A DNA stretch of 44,964 bases from Labilithrix sp. (GCA_019637195.1 JAHBWA010000068.1:1-44964); one strand, 5' to 3'. Positions 8,866 through 20,510 are shown, counted from the stretch's first letter. Notes: a model not told the origin generated them from the letters alone. A program made the numbers and translations.

Positions 8866-8976
8866 AGAGGGCGAGGCGGACGTGGAGGGCGCGGCGGACG
8901 TGGGAGGGCGAGGCGGACGCAGAGGGCGAGGCGGACGCAGAGGGCGAGGCGGACGCAGAGGGTGGGGCGGACGCGG
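8866..8976. repeat. 18-nt tandem repeat array
   Basis: About six imperfect copies of an 18-base unit, GAGGGCGAGGCGGACGCA, lie head to tail between a lipoprotein gene and the 3' end of the phytase-like gene. The middle copies (about 8904-8957) are nearly identical. The unit length is a multiple of three, but no plausible gene covers it. Confidence 0.88.
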
Positions 8977-8977
8977 A

Positions 8978-9997
8978 TCAGAGGGCGAGGACGACGACGC
9001 GGGCGTGTTGATCGGTGCGTCCGTTGTCGTCGCTCACGAGGAGGAGCGTCGCGCGCCCGTCGGGGAGCGTCGGTCCGAGCGCGAGGCCCTCGAAGTTGTC
9101 GAGCAGCGGCGTGGGCTGCGGCTGCTTCGGCCCGGGCACGCCGGTCGCGTCGAGCTTCTCCAGATCGACCACGAGCGACTTGCGGAGCGCCGGGGATCCG
9201 GACGACAGCGCCTCCGCCTCGGCGCAGCGCGCGCGAGGATCGAGCGTCGTCTCGTAGATGCGGACCGTGTTGCCGTAGCCGTGCGTCCACCCGCGCTCGA
9301 GCACGAGGAGCCGCGCGTCGTCGAGCGCGGCGAGGTCGGCGACGCCCCAGTCGCCGGCGTCGTGCGGGAGGGGATCGGTCTCGTAGGCGTACTCGCGGGC
9401 GCCGCGGTCCGCGCCTCCCCACGCGAGCCGGACGATGCGGACGCGCGCGCCCGAGCGGGGCGTCGCCTCCGCGCCGTCGACCTCGAGCGCGGTCTCGGTG
9501 GTGGTGAACACGAAGCGACGGCTCGGGGCGAGCGTGAGGGACTCGAGGCTCTTGTTCTCTCGCGCCCCGCGCAGGCGTGCCGGCAGCTCGAGGTCGCGGC
9601 GGAAGCGCCCAGCGCGATCGAGCTCGACGACGCGCGGCCCGAGCTCGCTGCAGACGAGGAAGCCGTCGGGGAGGAGCGCGACTCCTTCGAGATCGACCGG
9701 GCCGTCGATCTCGAGGCCGACGGTCTCACCGAAGCGCCACGCGCGCAGGTCGCGGTCGGGGACGAGCGCGACGACGGCGGGCGTATGGTCGTGCACCGCC
9801 CAGAGGACACGCGCCCGGGCGTCCCAGGCGATGCCCGAGAGCTCGCGGCTCCGCGGGTCCTCGGCGGGCAGGTCGAAGGCGGACCACAGCTCGACGGCGC
9901 GCGGCGCGACGAGCTCGGGGGCCGCCGGGGCCCGCGCGCCGGAGCACGCGGAGAGCGCCGCTGCGGCGCCCGAGAGGAGGAGCTCGCGCCGGCTCAT
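8978..9997 (-). CDS. Phytase-like / esterase-like beta-propeller protein, Tat-type signal
   Basis: A 339-residue exported protein. The ATG at 9997 gives MSRRELLLSGAAAALSACSG, a twin-arginine signal ending in a possible lipobox (LSAC). The mature part matches the 'esterase-like activity of phytase' beta-propeller family: ELSGIAWD, VDLEGVALLPDG, ENKSLESLTLAP, and near the end NFEGLALGPTLPDGR followed by LLLVSDDN. The repeated 'E-G-(I/V/L)' turns and the closing SDDN segment are the family marks. The substrate is not certain: the name reflects fold, not proven phytase activity. Tat export would fit a metal- or cofactor-requiring fold. In-frame ATGs further upstream would add a basic peptide before the signal and are rejected. 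The promoter is in the gap shared with lon. Confidence 0.8.
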   Translation of the reverse strand: MSRRELLLSGAAAALSACSGARAPAAPELVAPRAVELWSAFDLPAEDPRSRELSGIAWDARARVLWAVHDHTPAVVALVPDRDLRAWRFGETVGLEIDGPVDLEGVALLPDGFLVCSELGPRVVELDRAGRFRRDLELPARLRGARENKSLESLTLAPSRRFVFTTTETALEVDGAEATPRSGARVRIVRLAWGGADRGAREYAYETDPLPHDAGDWGVADLAALDDARLLVLERGWTHGYGNTVRIYETTLDPRARCAEAEALSSGSPALRKSLVVDLEKLDATGVPGPKQPQPTPLLDNFEGLALGPTLPDGRATLLLVSDDNGRTDQHARVVVLAL

Positions 9998-10140
9998 GGC
10001 GCCGCCGGAGCCCTCGCGCGCCGCGGAGGACGTCGCGCGAGACGCCCGGAGCGAGGCGGCGTCGGGGCTCGGCATGCGGCCGTAAAGTCTACTTGTTTTC
10101 TCGGTGCGCGGCGCGTCTGGGGGCGGTAGGGTGTTCAATC
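9998..10140. promoter_or_regulatory. Divergent intergenic region between the phytase-like gene and lon
   Basis: This 143-base gap must hold the promoters for both divergent genes. It contains the most A/T-rich short stretch nearby (about 10083-10102, with TAAAGTCTACTTGTTTTCTC). I looked for a CIRCE inverted repeat or a sigma-32-type box for lon and could not find a convincing one, so no hexamers are assigned. Confidence 0.4.
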
Positions 10141-12540
<2,400 letters not shown>

Positions 12541-12729
12541 CCGGACGCGACCGGAGCGCCGCCGGCGGTGTCGGGCGTCGACGGAGCCCTGCCGGTGTCG
12601 GGCGTCGACGGAGCCCCGCCGGCGCAGCCGAGCGAGCCGTAGCCGGGCGCGTCCGGAGCGCGGCCGCGCGCCGGACGCGACGCGCCGTCGCGCGCGCCGG
12701 GCCCGCGAGGCGGAGCTTTCCCGTGTGCT

Positions 12730-15057
12730 ATGACGTCTCGCGTGCCTCGACCTCCGCGGCCGTACGCGATCGGCGCTGCCGTGGTCGCCTTGCTGCTCGG
12801 CGCCGTCGGCTTCCTGCCGCTCTTCGGCGGGCCGGGCTACGAGCACGCGCTCGCCTCGGGCCTGATCGTCCCGTCGGCCGCCGCGATCGCGACGGCGATC
12901 GACGCCGCGCGCCGCGGTTCACCGTCTCCGCTGGCCTCCGCGGCGCGTGGCGTCATCGCCGGGCTCGCCTACGCGACGCTCGCGCTCGTGACGGCGCTGC
13001 TCCACGCGGCGCGCATCGGTGTCTGCGAGGTGACGAGCGCGCTCGTCTACTTCGCGCTCACGGCCGGCGCCGGGGCGGTGATGGGCGGCATCTGGGGAGC
13101 CGTCGCGGGTGAGCTCGCCGGCGCGCTCGTGGCGCGCGGGCGCGTCCGGCGTCCGCGGCTCGTCGCCTCGACGCTCGCGCTCGCGGCGCCGATCGCGGGC
13201 GTCGTCGTCAGCGTCTACCGCTTCCGTTCGTCCGCGATGATCTTCGCGTTCGATCCGTTCGTCGGCTACTTCAGCGGGACGCTATACGACACCGTGATCG
13301 ACGCCGGCGCGTCGCTCCTGTCGTACCGGCTCGGCTCGCTCGCGACGCTCGCCGCCGCGCTGCTCGGCGCGTCGGTCCTCGAGCGCGACGACGCGCGCCC
13401 CTTCGGCCTCGTGCTGGATCTCCGATCGGAGGCCACCCGCGCGCGCGCGGCGCTCGCGTTCGCGGCCGGCGCGGCGAGCGTCGCGGTCACGCTCTCCGGC
13501 GCGACGCTCGGTCACTACAGCACCACGGCGTCGATCGTCCGGGACCTCGGCGCCGAGAAGCACGGCCCGCGCTGCGACGTCGTGTATCCGTCGACCACCC
13601 GCGAACAGGAGGCGAGCCTCCTCTTGAAGGACTGCGAGGAGCAGCTCGCCGCGGTCGAAGAGCGCCTCGGCGCGAAGGGGCCGGCGCGGGTCCGCGCGTT
13701 CTTCTTCCGCGACGACGCCGACAAGAAGCGGCTCATGGGCGCGGCGCACACGTACATCGCCAAGCCGTGGCGCGAGGAGGTCTACCTGCAGCTCGGCGGC
13801 TACCCGCACCCGGTGCTCGGCCACGAGCTCGCGCACGTCGTCGCAGGAAGCTTCGGCCGCGGCGCGTTCCGGATCGCCGGTGACCTCGGCGGCTACCTGC
13901 CGAACCCGGGGCTCATCGAGGGCATCGCGGTCTTCGCCTCGCCCGACGAAGAGGACCTGACCGACGAGCAGTGGGCGCGCGCGATGATGCAGATCGGGAT
14001 CTTGCCGCCGATGCAGCGGATCTTCTCGCTCGGCTTCCTCGGGGACGCCTCGGCGAAGAGCTACACGCTCGCGGGTGCCTTCATCTCGTGGATGGGCGAG
14101 CGCTGGGGGATCCAGGTCGTCCGCGCGTGGTACGGCGGCGAGGACGTCGCCGCGCTCACCGGCAAGACGTGGCCGGAGCTCGACGCGGCGTTCCGCGAGC
14201 ACCTCGCGACCGTGGAGCTGCCGGCGGAGGCCGAGAGCTTCGCGCGCGCGAAGTTCTCGCGCCCGGGCATCTTCGGCCGGCGGTGCCCGCACCTCGTCGA
14301 CGCCACGCGCCGAGAGGCCGACGTCTGTCGCGACACGCAGCGCTACGACGAGGCGATCCGCCTCTACGACGAGGTCCTCGCGAAGGACGCGCTCGACCAC
14401 GCGTCGCGCCACTGGCGCGCCCAGACGATGCGGCGCCACGGCGAGCGCGAGCTGGGGCGGCGTGAGCTCGAGGCGCTCGCGTCGCGCGAGGACGTCCCGC
14501 GGACGTGGCGCGATCGCGCCGAGGAGGCGCTCGCGGACGCGGACTTCATCGACGGAGAGCTCGAGGACGCGCGGCGTCGCTACGAGTCGCTCGCGTCGCG
14601 CTCGCTCGACGAGGACAGCGCGCGCACCTTCGAGGTGAAGACGCTCGCGACGGCGGATCCGCCGGCGCGCGAGGCGATCCAGGCGCTGCTGCTCGGCGAC
14701 GCCAAGCGCGGCCCGGACATGTTCCTCGCGGGCACGGCGCTCGGGAGGTGGCCCGCCGCGACGCCGGATGGGCGCTCGCCGCTCGCGAGCTACCTCGTGG
14801 GCCGGAACCTCGTGCAGCGCGGGTTCTACGAGAAGGGCGCCGCGACCCTCGACGACGCCCTCGCCGGGCCGCTCCCGACGCCGCGGCTCGTGCGCGAGAC
14901 GTTGCGCCAGCGCGCCGTGGCGGCCTGCGCGCTCGACGATCGGGCCGCCCTCGCGCGAGTGAGGGGCGTCATCGAGGGGCCTGACGATCCGTTCCGCGGC
15001 GCCTCGGGAGGTCGCCGCGCCTCCACCCTCCGGACGATCGCGCGCTGCCTGCGCTGA
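12730..15057 (+). CDS. Polytopic membrane metallopeptidase (HExxH, gluzincin-like) with C-terminal TPR-like region
   Basis: A 775-residue protein in three parts. The first ~260 residues hold about six or seven hydrophobic helices. The middle has HELAH at 365-369 with a downstream Glu at 397 in LIEGIAVF, the HExxH...E zinc-site layout of gluzincins of the peptidase MA group; the flanking VYLQLGGYPHPVLG stretch fits the active-site edge strand. From about residue 530 onward are paired helices of TPR type, for example YDEAIRLYDEVLAKDALDHA. The predicted arrangement is a membrane-anchored peptidase whose catalytic part and TPR tail face the same side. It stands alone between lon and a lipoprotein gene. 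The substrate is unknown, and this combination is not one I can name. Confidence 0.8.
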   Translation: MTSRVPRPPRPYAIGAAVVALLLGAVGFLPLFGGPGYEHALASGLIVPSAAAIATAIDAARRGSPSPLASAARGVIAGLAYATLALVTALLHAARIGVCEVTSALVYFALTAGAGAVMGGIWGAVAGELAGALVARGRVRRPRLVASTLALAAPIAGVVVSVYRFRSSAMIFAFDPFVGYFSGTLYDTVIDAGASLLSYRLGSLATLAAALLGASVLERDDARPFGLVLDLRSEATRARAALAFAAGAASVAVTLSGATLGHYSTTASIVRDLGAEKHGPRCDVVYPSTTREQEASLLLKDCEEQLAAVEERLGAKGPARVRAFFFRDDADKKRLMGAAHTYIAKPWREEVYLQLGGYPHPVLGHELAHVVAGSFGRGAFRIAGDLGGYLPNPGLIEGIAVFASPDEEDLTDEQWARAMMQIGILPPMQRIFSLGFLGDASAKSYTLAGAFISWMGERWGIQVVRAWYGGEDVAALTGKTWPELDAAFREHLATVELPAEAESFARAKFSRPGIFGRRCPHLVDATRREADVCRDTQRYDEAIRLYDEVLAKDALDHASRHWRAQTMRRHGERELGRRELEALASREDVPRTWRDRAEEALADADFIDGELEDARRRYESLASRSLDEDSARTFEVKTLATADPPAREAIQALLLGDAKRGPDMFLAGTALGRWPAATPDGRSPLASYLVGRNLVQRGFYEKGAATLDDALAGPLPTPRLVRETLRQRAVAACALDDRAALARVRGVIEGPDDPFRGASGGRRASTLRTIARCLR

Positions 15058-15147
15058 CCCCGCGCCGCGCGCCGGCCTCGGGGCGCCGGCGGCGGCCGTT
15101 CGTTTCTTGACGCGACCGGCCCTCGAGTCGTGCGACGCTGGCGCGTC

Positions 15148-15675
15148 ATGATGACCGAAACCAGGAAGAACGTGCGAGTCAGGGCGGGCCACGCGGTCCT
15201 CGTCGTCGTGTCGGCAGCGGCCACGGTGGTGGCGTGCGGCTCCGAGCCGAAGAAGGAGCCGACGGTGGCGACGGCGCCGACCGAGACCGCGCCGGCGGAG
15301 ACCGCGGTCGCGCCGGCGGCCGACGCCGACGCGGGTGGGGCGGCCAAGCCCGACAAGCAGGCCGAGTGCGACGCGCTCCTCGACGAGGCGAACGCGGAGC
15401 TCGACGCCGAGCGGATCGCCGTCGACAAGCTTTGCAAGAAGGACGCGGACTGCACGCCGATCAAGGGCCGCGCCTGCGGCTTCGTCTGCGAGACCGGCGC
15501 GATCCCGAAGTCCGAGCAGAAGGAGTGGGACGACACCGTCCAGAAGGTGAAGGACGCGCAGTGCAAGAAGTGGGGCGAGCAGGACTGCGCGTCGCTCCGG
15601 ACGAAGCCGCCGCCGACGTGCCAGGAGCGCAAGGTCTGGTGCGACAAGGGGCACTGCGCGCTGAAGGAGAAGTAG
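15148..15675 (+). CDS. Cys-rich lipoprotein of unknown function
   Basis: A 175-residue lipoprotein. A basic start is followed by HAVLVVVSAAATVVAC, with the lipobox VVAC. Next is a Thr/Ala/Pro linker (residues about 30-65), then a compact domain with regularly spaced Cys (LCKKDADC, RACGFVC, QCKK, QDCAS, TCQERKVWC, HCA), which suggests several disulfides. The pattern 'C-x-x-D-x-D-C' followed by C-x-x-x-C is common in myxobacterial secreted proteins with no known activity. ATGs at 15148 and 15151 are both possible starts; the GTG at 15130 is less likely. No partner gene is obvious. Confidence 0.75.
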   Translation: MMTETRKNVRVRAGHAVLVVVSAAATVVACGSEPKKEPTVATAPTETAPAETAVAPAADADAGGAAKPDKQAECDALLDEANAELDAERIAVDKLCKKDADCTPIKGRACGFVCETGAIPKSEQKEWDDTVQKVKDAQCKKWGEQDCASLRTKPPPTCQERKVWCDKGHCALKEK

Positions 15676-15710
15676 CCTTCGCGCGGGGCCGAGCGCGGGA
15701 GCGGACGCGA

Positions 15711-15807
15711 GCACGCGGGCTCCGGGTCATCGCGGCCGCGCTCGAGCGGGGTCGGGTCGTCGCGGCCGCGCGGGGCCGCGGGCTCCGGGGTCGTCGTGGA
15801 CGCGCCT
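15711..15807. repeat. Imperfect ~31-nt repeats
   Basis: Three degenerate copies of a unit like GCTCCGGGTCATCGCGGCCG fill the gap before the sulfatase-fold gene. They vary by several substitutions and by length. Confidence 0.6.
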
Positions 15808-15828
15808 CACGTGGTAAACGTTCCGGCG

Positions 15829-17205
15829 ATGCGTGAACTGTGCCTCGTGGCGGCCGTGACCGTCGCGCTCGCGGGTTGTGACGGTTGCTCGAAAGAGGAG
15901 GCCCGGCGCGAGGTCCAGGAAGGCGCCGCGGCGCCTTCGGTGTCGCCCGCGGACAAAGAAGCCGACAAGTCCGCCGGCCCGGCGCCGGACGCCGCGCCGC
16001 CGTCCGCAGACATCGTCGCGCGCGGTCCGTGGAACGTCCTGCTCCTGACGATCGACAGCCTCCGCGCCGACATGCCGTGGGCCGGCTACCCGAAGCCGAT
16101 CGCCCCGCGGCTCGCGGCGCTGCACGCCCGCTCGATCTCGTACACGAACGGCTACGCGACGTCGTCGTTCACCTCCAAGAGCATCCCCGGGATGCTCACC
16201 GGCCGCTACCCGTCGGAGCTGGCGCGCACCGGCTCGTTCTTCACGCGCTATCTCTCGCGCGAGCAGTTCGTCTGTACCCACCTCGACGCCGAGGGGATCC
16301 CGTGCGTTGCCGGTCACGCGCACATGTATTTCGGTCCCGGTCAGTCGGGCTTCGAGAGCGGCTTCAAGAGCTGGAAGATCGTCCCGGGGATCACGTTCGA
16401 CTACCAGACCGATCCCTACGTCACGAGCAACAAGCTCACGCCGCTCGCGATCGAGACGCTCACCGAGGTCGCCAGCGACGCTAGCCGCCCGTTCTTCGCG
16501 TGGTTTCACTACATGGACCCGCACGACGAGTACAAGGCGCACTCGGAGAGCGCGCACCTCCGTCCGGACGGGCGGAGCCGCGCGCGCGACCTCTACGACG
16601 AGGAGGTGTTCTTCACCGACCTCTGGATCGGCAAGCTGCTCGACTTCGTCGAGAGCCAGCCCTGGGCGAAGAAGACCGTCATCGTCGTCACGGCCGACCA
16701 CGGCGAGGCCTTCGGCGAGCACGGCATCACGCGCCACGCGCACGAGGTCTGGGAGGAGCTCGTCCACGTGCCGTTCTTCTTCTACGTCCCGGGCGCGACG
16801 CCCCGCGCGATCGACGCGTCGCGCGGGCACGCGGACCTCGCGCCGACGATCGTCGAGCTGCTCGGCGCGAAGAAGGTCCCCGCGCTGCCGGGCACGAGCC
16901 TCGTCGGCGAGCTCGGCGGCGCCGAGCCGGCAGCGCGCGACGTCATCGTCGATCTCCCCGAGGACGACTACAACGAGCGCCGGCGCGCGCTGATCCACGG
17001 GCGGACGAAGCTCATCGCGTTCGGCAAGGACGCCCGCTTCGCCCTCTACGATCTCGAGGCCGATCCGCGCGAGGCCGAGGATCTCATCGTCAAGCGGCCC
17101 GAGCTCGCGGCGGAGATGCGCGATCGGTACAAGGAGGCGAGCAAGAAGCTCGAGGACGTGGCGCCGCGCGGGGGGATCCCGAAGAAGGACAACGCGAAGA
17201 AGTGA
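15829..17205 (+). CDS. Sulfatase/alkaline-phosphatase-fold lipoprotein with Thr at the nucleophile position
   Basis: A 458-residue lipoprotein: MRELCLVAAVTVALAGC gives lipobox LAGC with Cys17. After a Pro/Ala linker the sulfatase fold begins with NVLLLTIDSLRAD (metal Asp76) and continues with SFTSKSIPGMLTGRYP and later TADHGEAFGEHG. True sulfatases have Cys or Ser in C/S-x-P-x-R, later converted to formylglycine. Aligned on LTGRYP, the nucleophile position here is Thr115 and the P-x-R is missing. That resembles the phosphoglycerol-transferase/LtaS branch, so a phosphodiester or phospholipid headgroup substrate is more likely than a sulfate ester (inference). ATG at 15829 is chosen over 15796 because the signal peptide starts there. 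The stop overlaps the GTG of the following helicase. Confidence 0.85.
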   Translation: MRELCLVAAVTVALAGCDGCSKEEARREVQEGAAAPSVSPADKEADKSAGPAPDAAPPSADIVARGPWNVLLLTIDSLRADMPWAGYPKPIAPRLAALHARSISYTNGYATSSFTSKSIPGMLTGRYPSELARTGSFFTRYLSREQFVCTHLDAEGIPCVAGHAHMYFGPGQSGFESGFKSWKIVPGITFDYQTDPYVTSNKLTPLAIETLTEVASDASRPFFAWFHYMDPHDEYKAHSESAHLRPDGRSRARDLYDEEVFFTDLWIGKLLDFVESQPWAKKTVIVVTADHGEAFGEHGITRHAHEVWEELVHVPFFFYVPGATPRAIDASRGHADLAPTIVELLGAKKVPALPGTSLVGELGGAEPAARDVIVDLPEDDYNERRRALIHGRTKLIAFGKDARFALYDLEADPREAEDLIVKRPELAAEMRDRYKEASKKLEDVAPRGGIPKKDNAKK

Positions 17206-20200
17206 CGTCGAGCGTCGAGGCGCGCTGGGTCCTCGGCATCGACGTCGCGCGCGTCGAGGCGCGCTTCGGCGCGGACGTCGTCGCCGAGTCACTCGCCGGC
17301 GCGCGCGTCTACGCGCGGCCACCCGCGCTCGACGCCGCCTCGCGCCTCGTCGCCACGGTCGTGGTCGCCCCCGGGGGCAAGCGCCTCTCGATCCCGGTCG
17401 ACGTGTCCGTCCGCGTCCGCGCCGACGACGTGCTCGACGTCGCCTGCCGTTGCGGGCACCCGCGCGTCTGCGAGCACGTGGTCGGCCTCCTCGTGGACGT
17501 CGCGTTCCACGAGCCGCTGCGGGCCGCGCTGGCGGCCGGCGCCCCGACCGCGGCGCTCGCGACCGAGCTCGCGGACGTCCGCGCGCGAGCGCTCGAGGAG
17601 CGCACGCTCGACGCGCGCCTGTCGGCGTGGCTCCCGCCGCGCGCGATCGACGACGCGTGGGAGCTCGACGTCGAGGTCGTCGTCGTGTCGACCGCGGCGT
17701 CGGTCGAGCCGCGGGCGGCGCTCCTCCTCCGTCATCGTCGACCGACGCAGCGCGCGCTCGTCGCGGCGAAGGAGGTGCTCGCGGCGCGCCTCGCGGCGCG
17801 CCACCGCCGGCTCGTCGAGCTCACCGCGCCGTATCACCTCGACAAGAACGTGCTCGTGGCGACGCGAGGGCAGGCGTCTATCCTCGCGCATCTGCTGCGC
17901 GACGAGATCGGCGTGTACGCCGAGCGCTTCAAGGCGCGCGTTCGCTTCGGGGGCGAGGTGGTGCGTCTCCGCGTCGAGCGTGACGCCGACCGCCTCGTGG
18001 CGCGGTGGTACGCCGAGGGCGGGGGGCTCGTCGGCGACACGGGGCAGACGTTCCTCCTCGCCGGGCCGTTCCCGTACCTGTGGGCGCCGGCGGGCCGCGC
18101 GTTCCACCCCGTCGCGCCGGAGGTCGATCTCGACGCGGCCCTCGGGATGGGGCGGGTTCCGTCGCTGCCGCTCGGTGGAGACAACGCCGCGCGCGTCGGT
18201 CGCGCGCTGCTCGTCCGCGGGCCAGGGCTCGGCGTGACCCTCCCCGCACCCGAGGTGTTCGGCCTGCCTCCGCTCGAGAGGCCGTCGTTCGAGCTCCGGT
18301 TGTCCGGGACGCCGCTCGACGTGCGCGCCGAGCTCTTCGCGGTGTACCCGATCGGTAAGCTGCCCGTCGGCGTCGGCGTCGGCGTCGGCGCGAGCGAGGG
18401 GCGCGACGACGCCGCGGAGTCGGACGCGCTGGCGCTCCTGCGCGAGGCGGGGTTCGTCGCGACGGAGCGCGGGCTCCTGGCGTCCGAGGACGACGCCGTC
18501 ACGCTCTGGCAGAGCGGTCTCGCGCGGCTCCGCGCGTCGTCGGCGCCGCGCTTCGAGGTGCTCGTCGGCGAGTCGCTCGCGACGACGAAGGTCGGCCCGC
18601 CGGTCGAGCTGGACGTCCGCGTCGGCGCCGAGGTCGGCTGGCTCGACACGGAGCTCGAGTTCCGCGCCGGATCGCTCGGCGTCGAGCTCGAGCGGATGCA
18701 CCGCGCGCTCGCCGAGGGGCGGCGCTGGGTGGTGCTCACCGACGGCTCGCTCGCGAGGATCGCGGACGACGTCGCGACGCTCCTCGACGAGGCGCGCGCC
18801 CTCGGCGTGACCGCTACCGGCAGGGGGGCGTTGCGCGTTCCGCCGCACCAGCTCGGTCGAATCGCGCGGTGGATCGAGCTCGCGGACCGTCCCGACGCGC
18901 GCGTCTCCGTCCGGATCGATCCGCGAGCGGCGGCGCTGCGCGACCGCCTGCGCGACGTGGCGAAGGATCCGCGGCCCGCGCTCCCCGCGCGGCTCGACGC
19001 GACGCTGCGACCGTACCAGGCGGCGGGCGTCGCGTGGCTTCAGCTGCTCCGAGAGCTCGGCGCCGGTGGGGTGCTCGCGGACGACATGGGGCTCGGCAAG
19101 ACGCTCATGACGCTGGCGTTCGTCGCGCGCTGGGCCGAGGACGAGGGCAGGGCGCCGGTGCTCGTGGTGGCGCCGACGTCGGTGGTCGGCAACTGGGTGC
19201 GCGAGGCGGCGCGCTTCACGCCCGGCCTCCGCGCGATCGCGTGGACCAGCGCGGCGGCGCGGGCGCGAGGCGCGTCGCTCGCCGCGTCGCTCGAGGAGCA
19301 TGATCTGATCGTGACGACGTACGGGCTGCTCCGTCGCGAGGCGACGCGCTTCGCGAGGAGGCGTCTGCGGTGCGTGGTCCTCGACGAGGCGCAGAACGTG
19401 AAGAACCCGGCGTCGGCGACGGCGCGGGCTGCCCGTCGCCTCGACGCCGACATGCGCCTGGCGCTGACGGGCACGCCGGTCGAGAACCGTCTCTCGGAGC
19501 TCTGGTCGCTGATGACGTTCGCGAACCCCGGGATGCTGGGCACCGCGGCGGAGTTCGACGCGCGCTACGAGCGCCCGATCGGGACGCGGCCCGACGGCGC
19601 CGTGGCCGCGGAGCTGCGCGCGACGGTGCGTCCGTTCATCCTCCGCCGGACGAAGTCCGAGGTGCTCGTCGATCTCCCGCCGAAGACGGAGATCGATCGC
19701 GAGTGCGTCTTCGGGCGCCGCCAGAAGCGCGCCTACGACGCGCTGGCGCTCGCGGTGCGCGAGGCGATTCGGCGGGATCCGAAGCGGCGCGATCGCGCGC
19801 GGACGCAGCTCGCCGTCTTGACGGCGATCCTGCGACTCCGCCAGATGGCGTGCGATCCTCGGCTCGTCGATCCGTCCGCGCGGCCCGAAGACAGCGCCAA
19901 GCGCGAGAGCTTCCTCGACCTCGTCCGCGAGCTCGTCTCCGAGGATCGCCGCGCGCTCGTGTTCTCGCAGTTCGTCGAGCTGTTGACGCTCTGGCGCGAG
20001 GACCTCGATCGGGCGAAGGTCGCGTACGAGTACCTCGACGGCTCGACCACGGATCGCGACGCGGTCGTCACGCGCTTCCAGAGCGGGAGCGCGCCGCTGT
20101 TTCTGATCTCGCTGAAGGCCGGCGGCGCAGGGCTGAACCTCACCGCCGCCGACACGGTCATCCACTGCGACCCGTGGTGGAATCCCGCGGCGGAGGACCA

Positions 20201-20465
20201 AGCGACGGATCGCGCCCACCGCATCGGTCAGCGGCGCGCGGTCACCGTCGTGCGCCTGGTGGCGCGCGGGACCATCGAGGACAAGATCGCCCTGCTCAAG
20301 CGCCAGAAGCACGAGCTCGCCGCGGCGATCGTCGGGGCCGACGCGAGCGCCCTCTCGGGAACGCTGGCAGACGACGACATCGCTCTCCTCCTCGGCGACG
20401 TCGACGGAGAAATCGCCGACGACGATCGTGACGGCGACGCGCCGGCCGGCGAAGCTCGCGGCTAG
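17202..20465 (+). CDS. SWIM-domain SNF2-family helicase
   Basis: A 1087-residue SWI2/SNF2 ATPase. An N-terminal SWIM zinc finger is seen as C82-x-C84 ... C90-x-H92. A long central region (about 150-570) is of the type found between SWIM and SNF2 domains in bacterial HepA-like proteins. Then comes the motor: DDMGLGKT (627-634), DEAQ (728-731), VFSQFVELL, and the C-terminal block ending WNPAAEDQATDRAHRIGQ. Such proteins translocate on double-stranded DNA and remodel protein-DNA complexes, for example recycling RNA polymerase; the precise role here is unknown. The start is the GTG at 17202, overlapping the sulfatase-fold gene's stop as GTGA. The functional link to that lipoprotein is not evident. 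A GVGVGVGVG run near residue 390 comes from a short GGCGTC repeat. Confidence 0.93.
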   Translation: MTSSVEARWVLGIDVARVEARFGADVVAESLAGARVYARPPALDAASRLVATVVVAPGGKRLSIPVDVSVRVRADDVLDVACRCGHPRVCEHVVGLLVDVAFHEPLRAALAAGAPTAALATELADVRARALEERTLDARLSAWLPPRAIDDAWELDVEVVVVSTAASVEPRAALLLRHRRPTQRALVAAKEVLAARLAARHRRLVELTAPYHLDKNVLVATRGQASILAHLLRDEIGVYAERFKARVRFGGEVVRLRVERDADRLVARWYAEGGGLVGDTGQTFLLAGPFPYLWAPAGRAFHPVAPEVDLDAALGMGRVPSLPLGGDNAARVGRALLVRGPGLGVTLPAPEVFGLPPLERPSFELRLSGTPLDVRAELFAVYPIGKLPVGVGVGVGASEGRDDAAESDALALLREAGFVATERGLLASEDDAVTLWQSGLARLRASSAPRFEVLVGESLATTKVGPPVELDVRVGAEVGWLDTELEFRAGSLGVELERMHRALAEGRRWVVLTDGSLARIADDVATLLDEARALGVTATGRGALRVPPHQLGRIARWIELADRPDARVSVRIDPRAAALRDRLRDVAKDPRPALPARLDATLRPYQAAGVAWLQLLRELGAGGVLADDMGLGKTLMTLAFVARWAEDEGRAPVLVVAPTSVVGNWVREAARFTPGLRAIAWTSAAARARGASLAASLEEHDLIVTTYGLLRREATRFARRRLRCVVLDEAQNVKNPASATARAARRLDADMRLALTGTPVENRLSELWSLMTFANPGMLGTAAEFDARYERPIGTRPDGAVAAELRATVRPFILRRTKSEVLVDLPPKTEIDRECVFGRRQKRAYDALALAVREAIRRDPKRRDRARTQLAVLTAILRLRQMACDPRLVDPSARPEDSAKRESFLDLVRELVSEDRRALVFSQFVELLTLWREDLDRAKVAYEYLDGSTTDRDAVVTRFQSGSAPLFLISLKAGGAGLNLTAADTVIHCDPWWNPAAEDQATDRAHRIGQRRAVTVVRLVARGTIEDKIALLKRQKHELAAAIVGADASALSGTLADDDIALLLGDVDGEIADDDRDGDAPAGEARG

Positions 20466-20510
20466 CCGCGCGCGGTGACAACGCTCCCGTGACACGCGGC
20501 GCGCGTGGGT

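Noticed and set aside
9998..10140. Heat-shock promoter or CIRCE element for lon
   Set aside because: No TTAGCACTC-type inverted repeat and no convincing sigma-32-like pair of boxes.
17289..20495. Very long antisense open frame (over 1000 codons) opposite the SNF2 helicase
   Set aside because: Arg/Glu/Asp-rich translation without domains; the opposite strand has a complete helicase. Typical of G+C-rich DNA. The same applies to long antisense frames at 10135-12846, 13282-15714 and 41095-43725.
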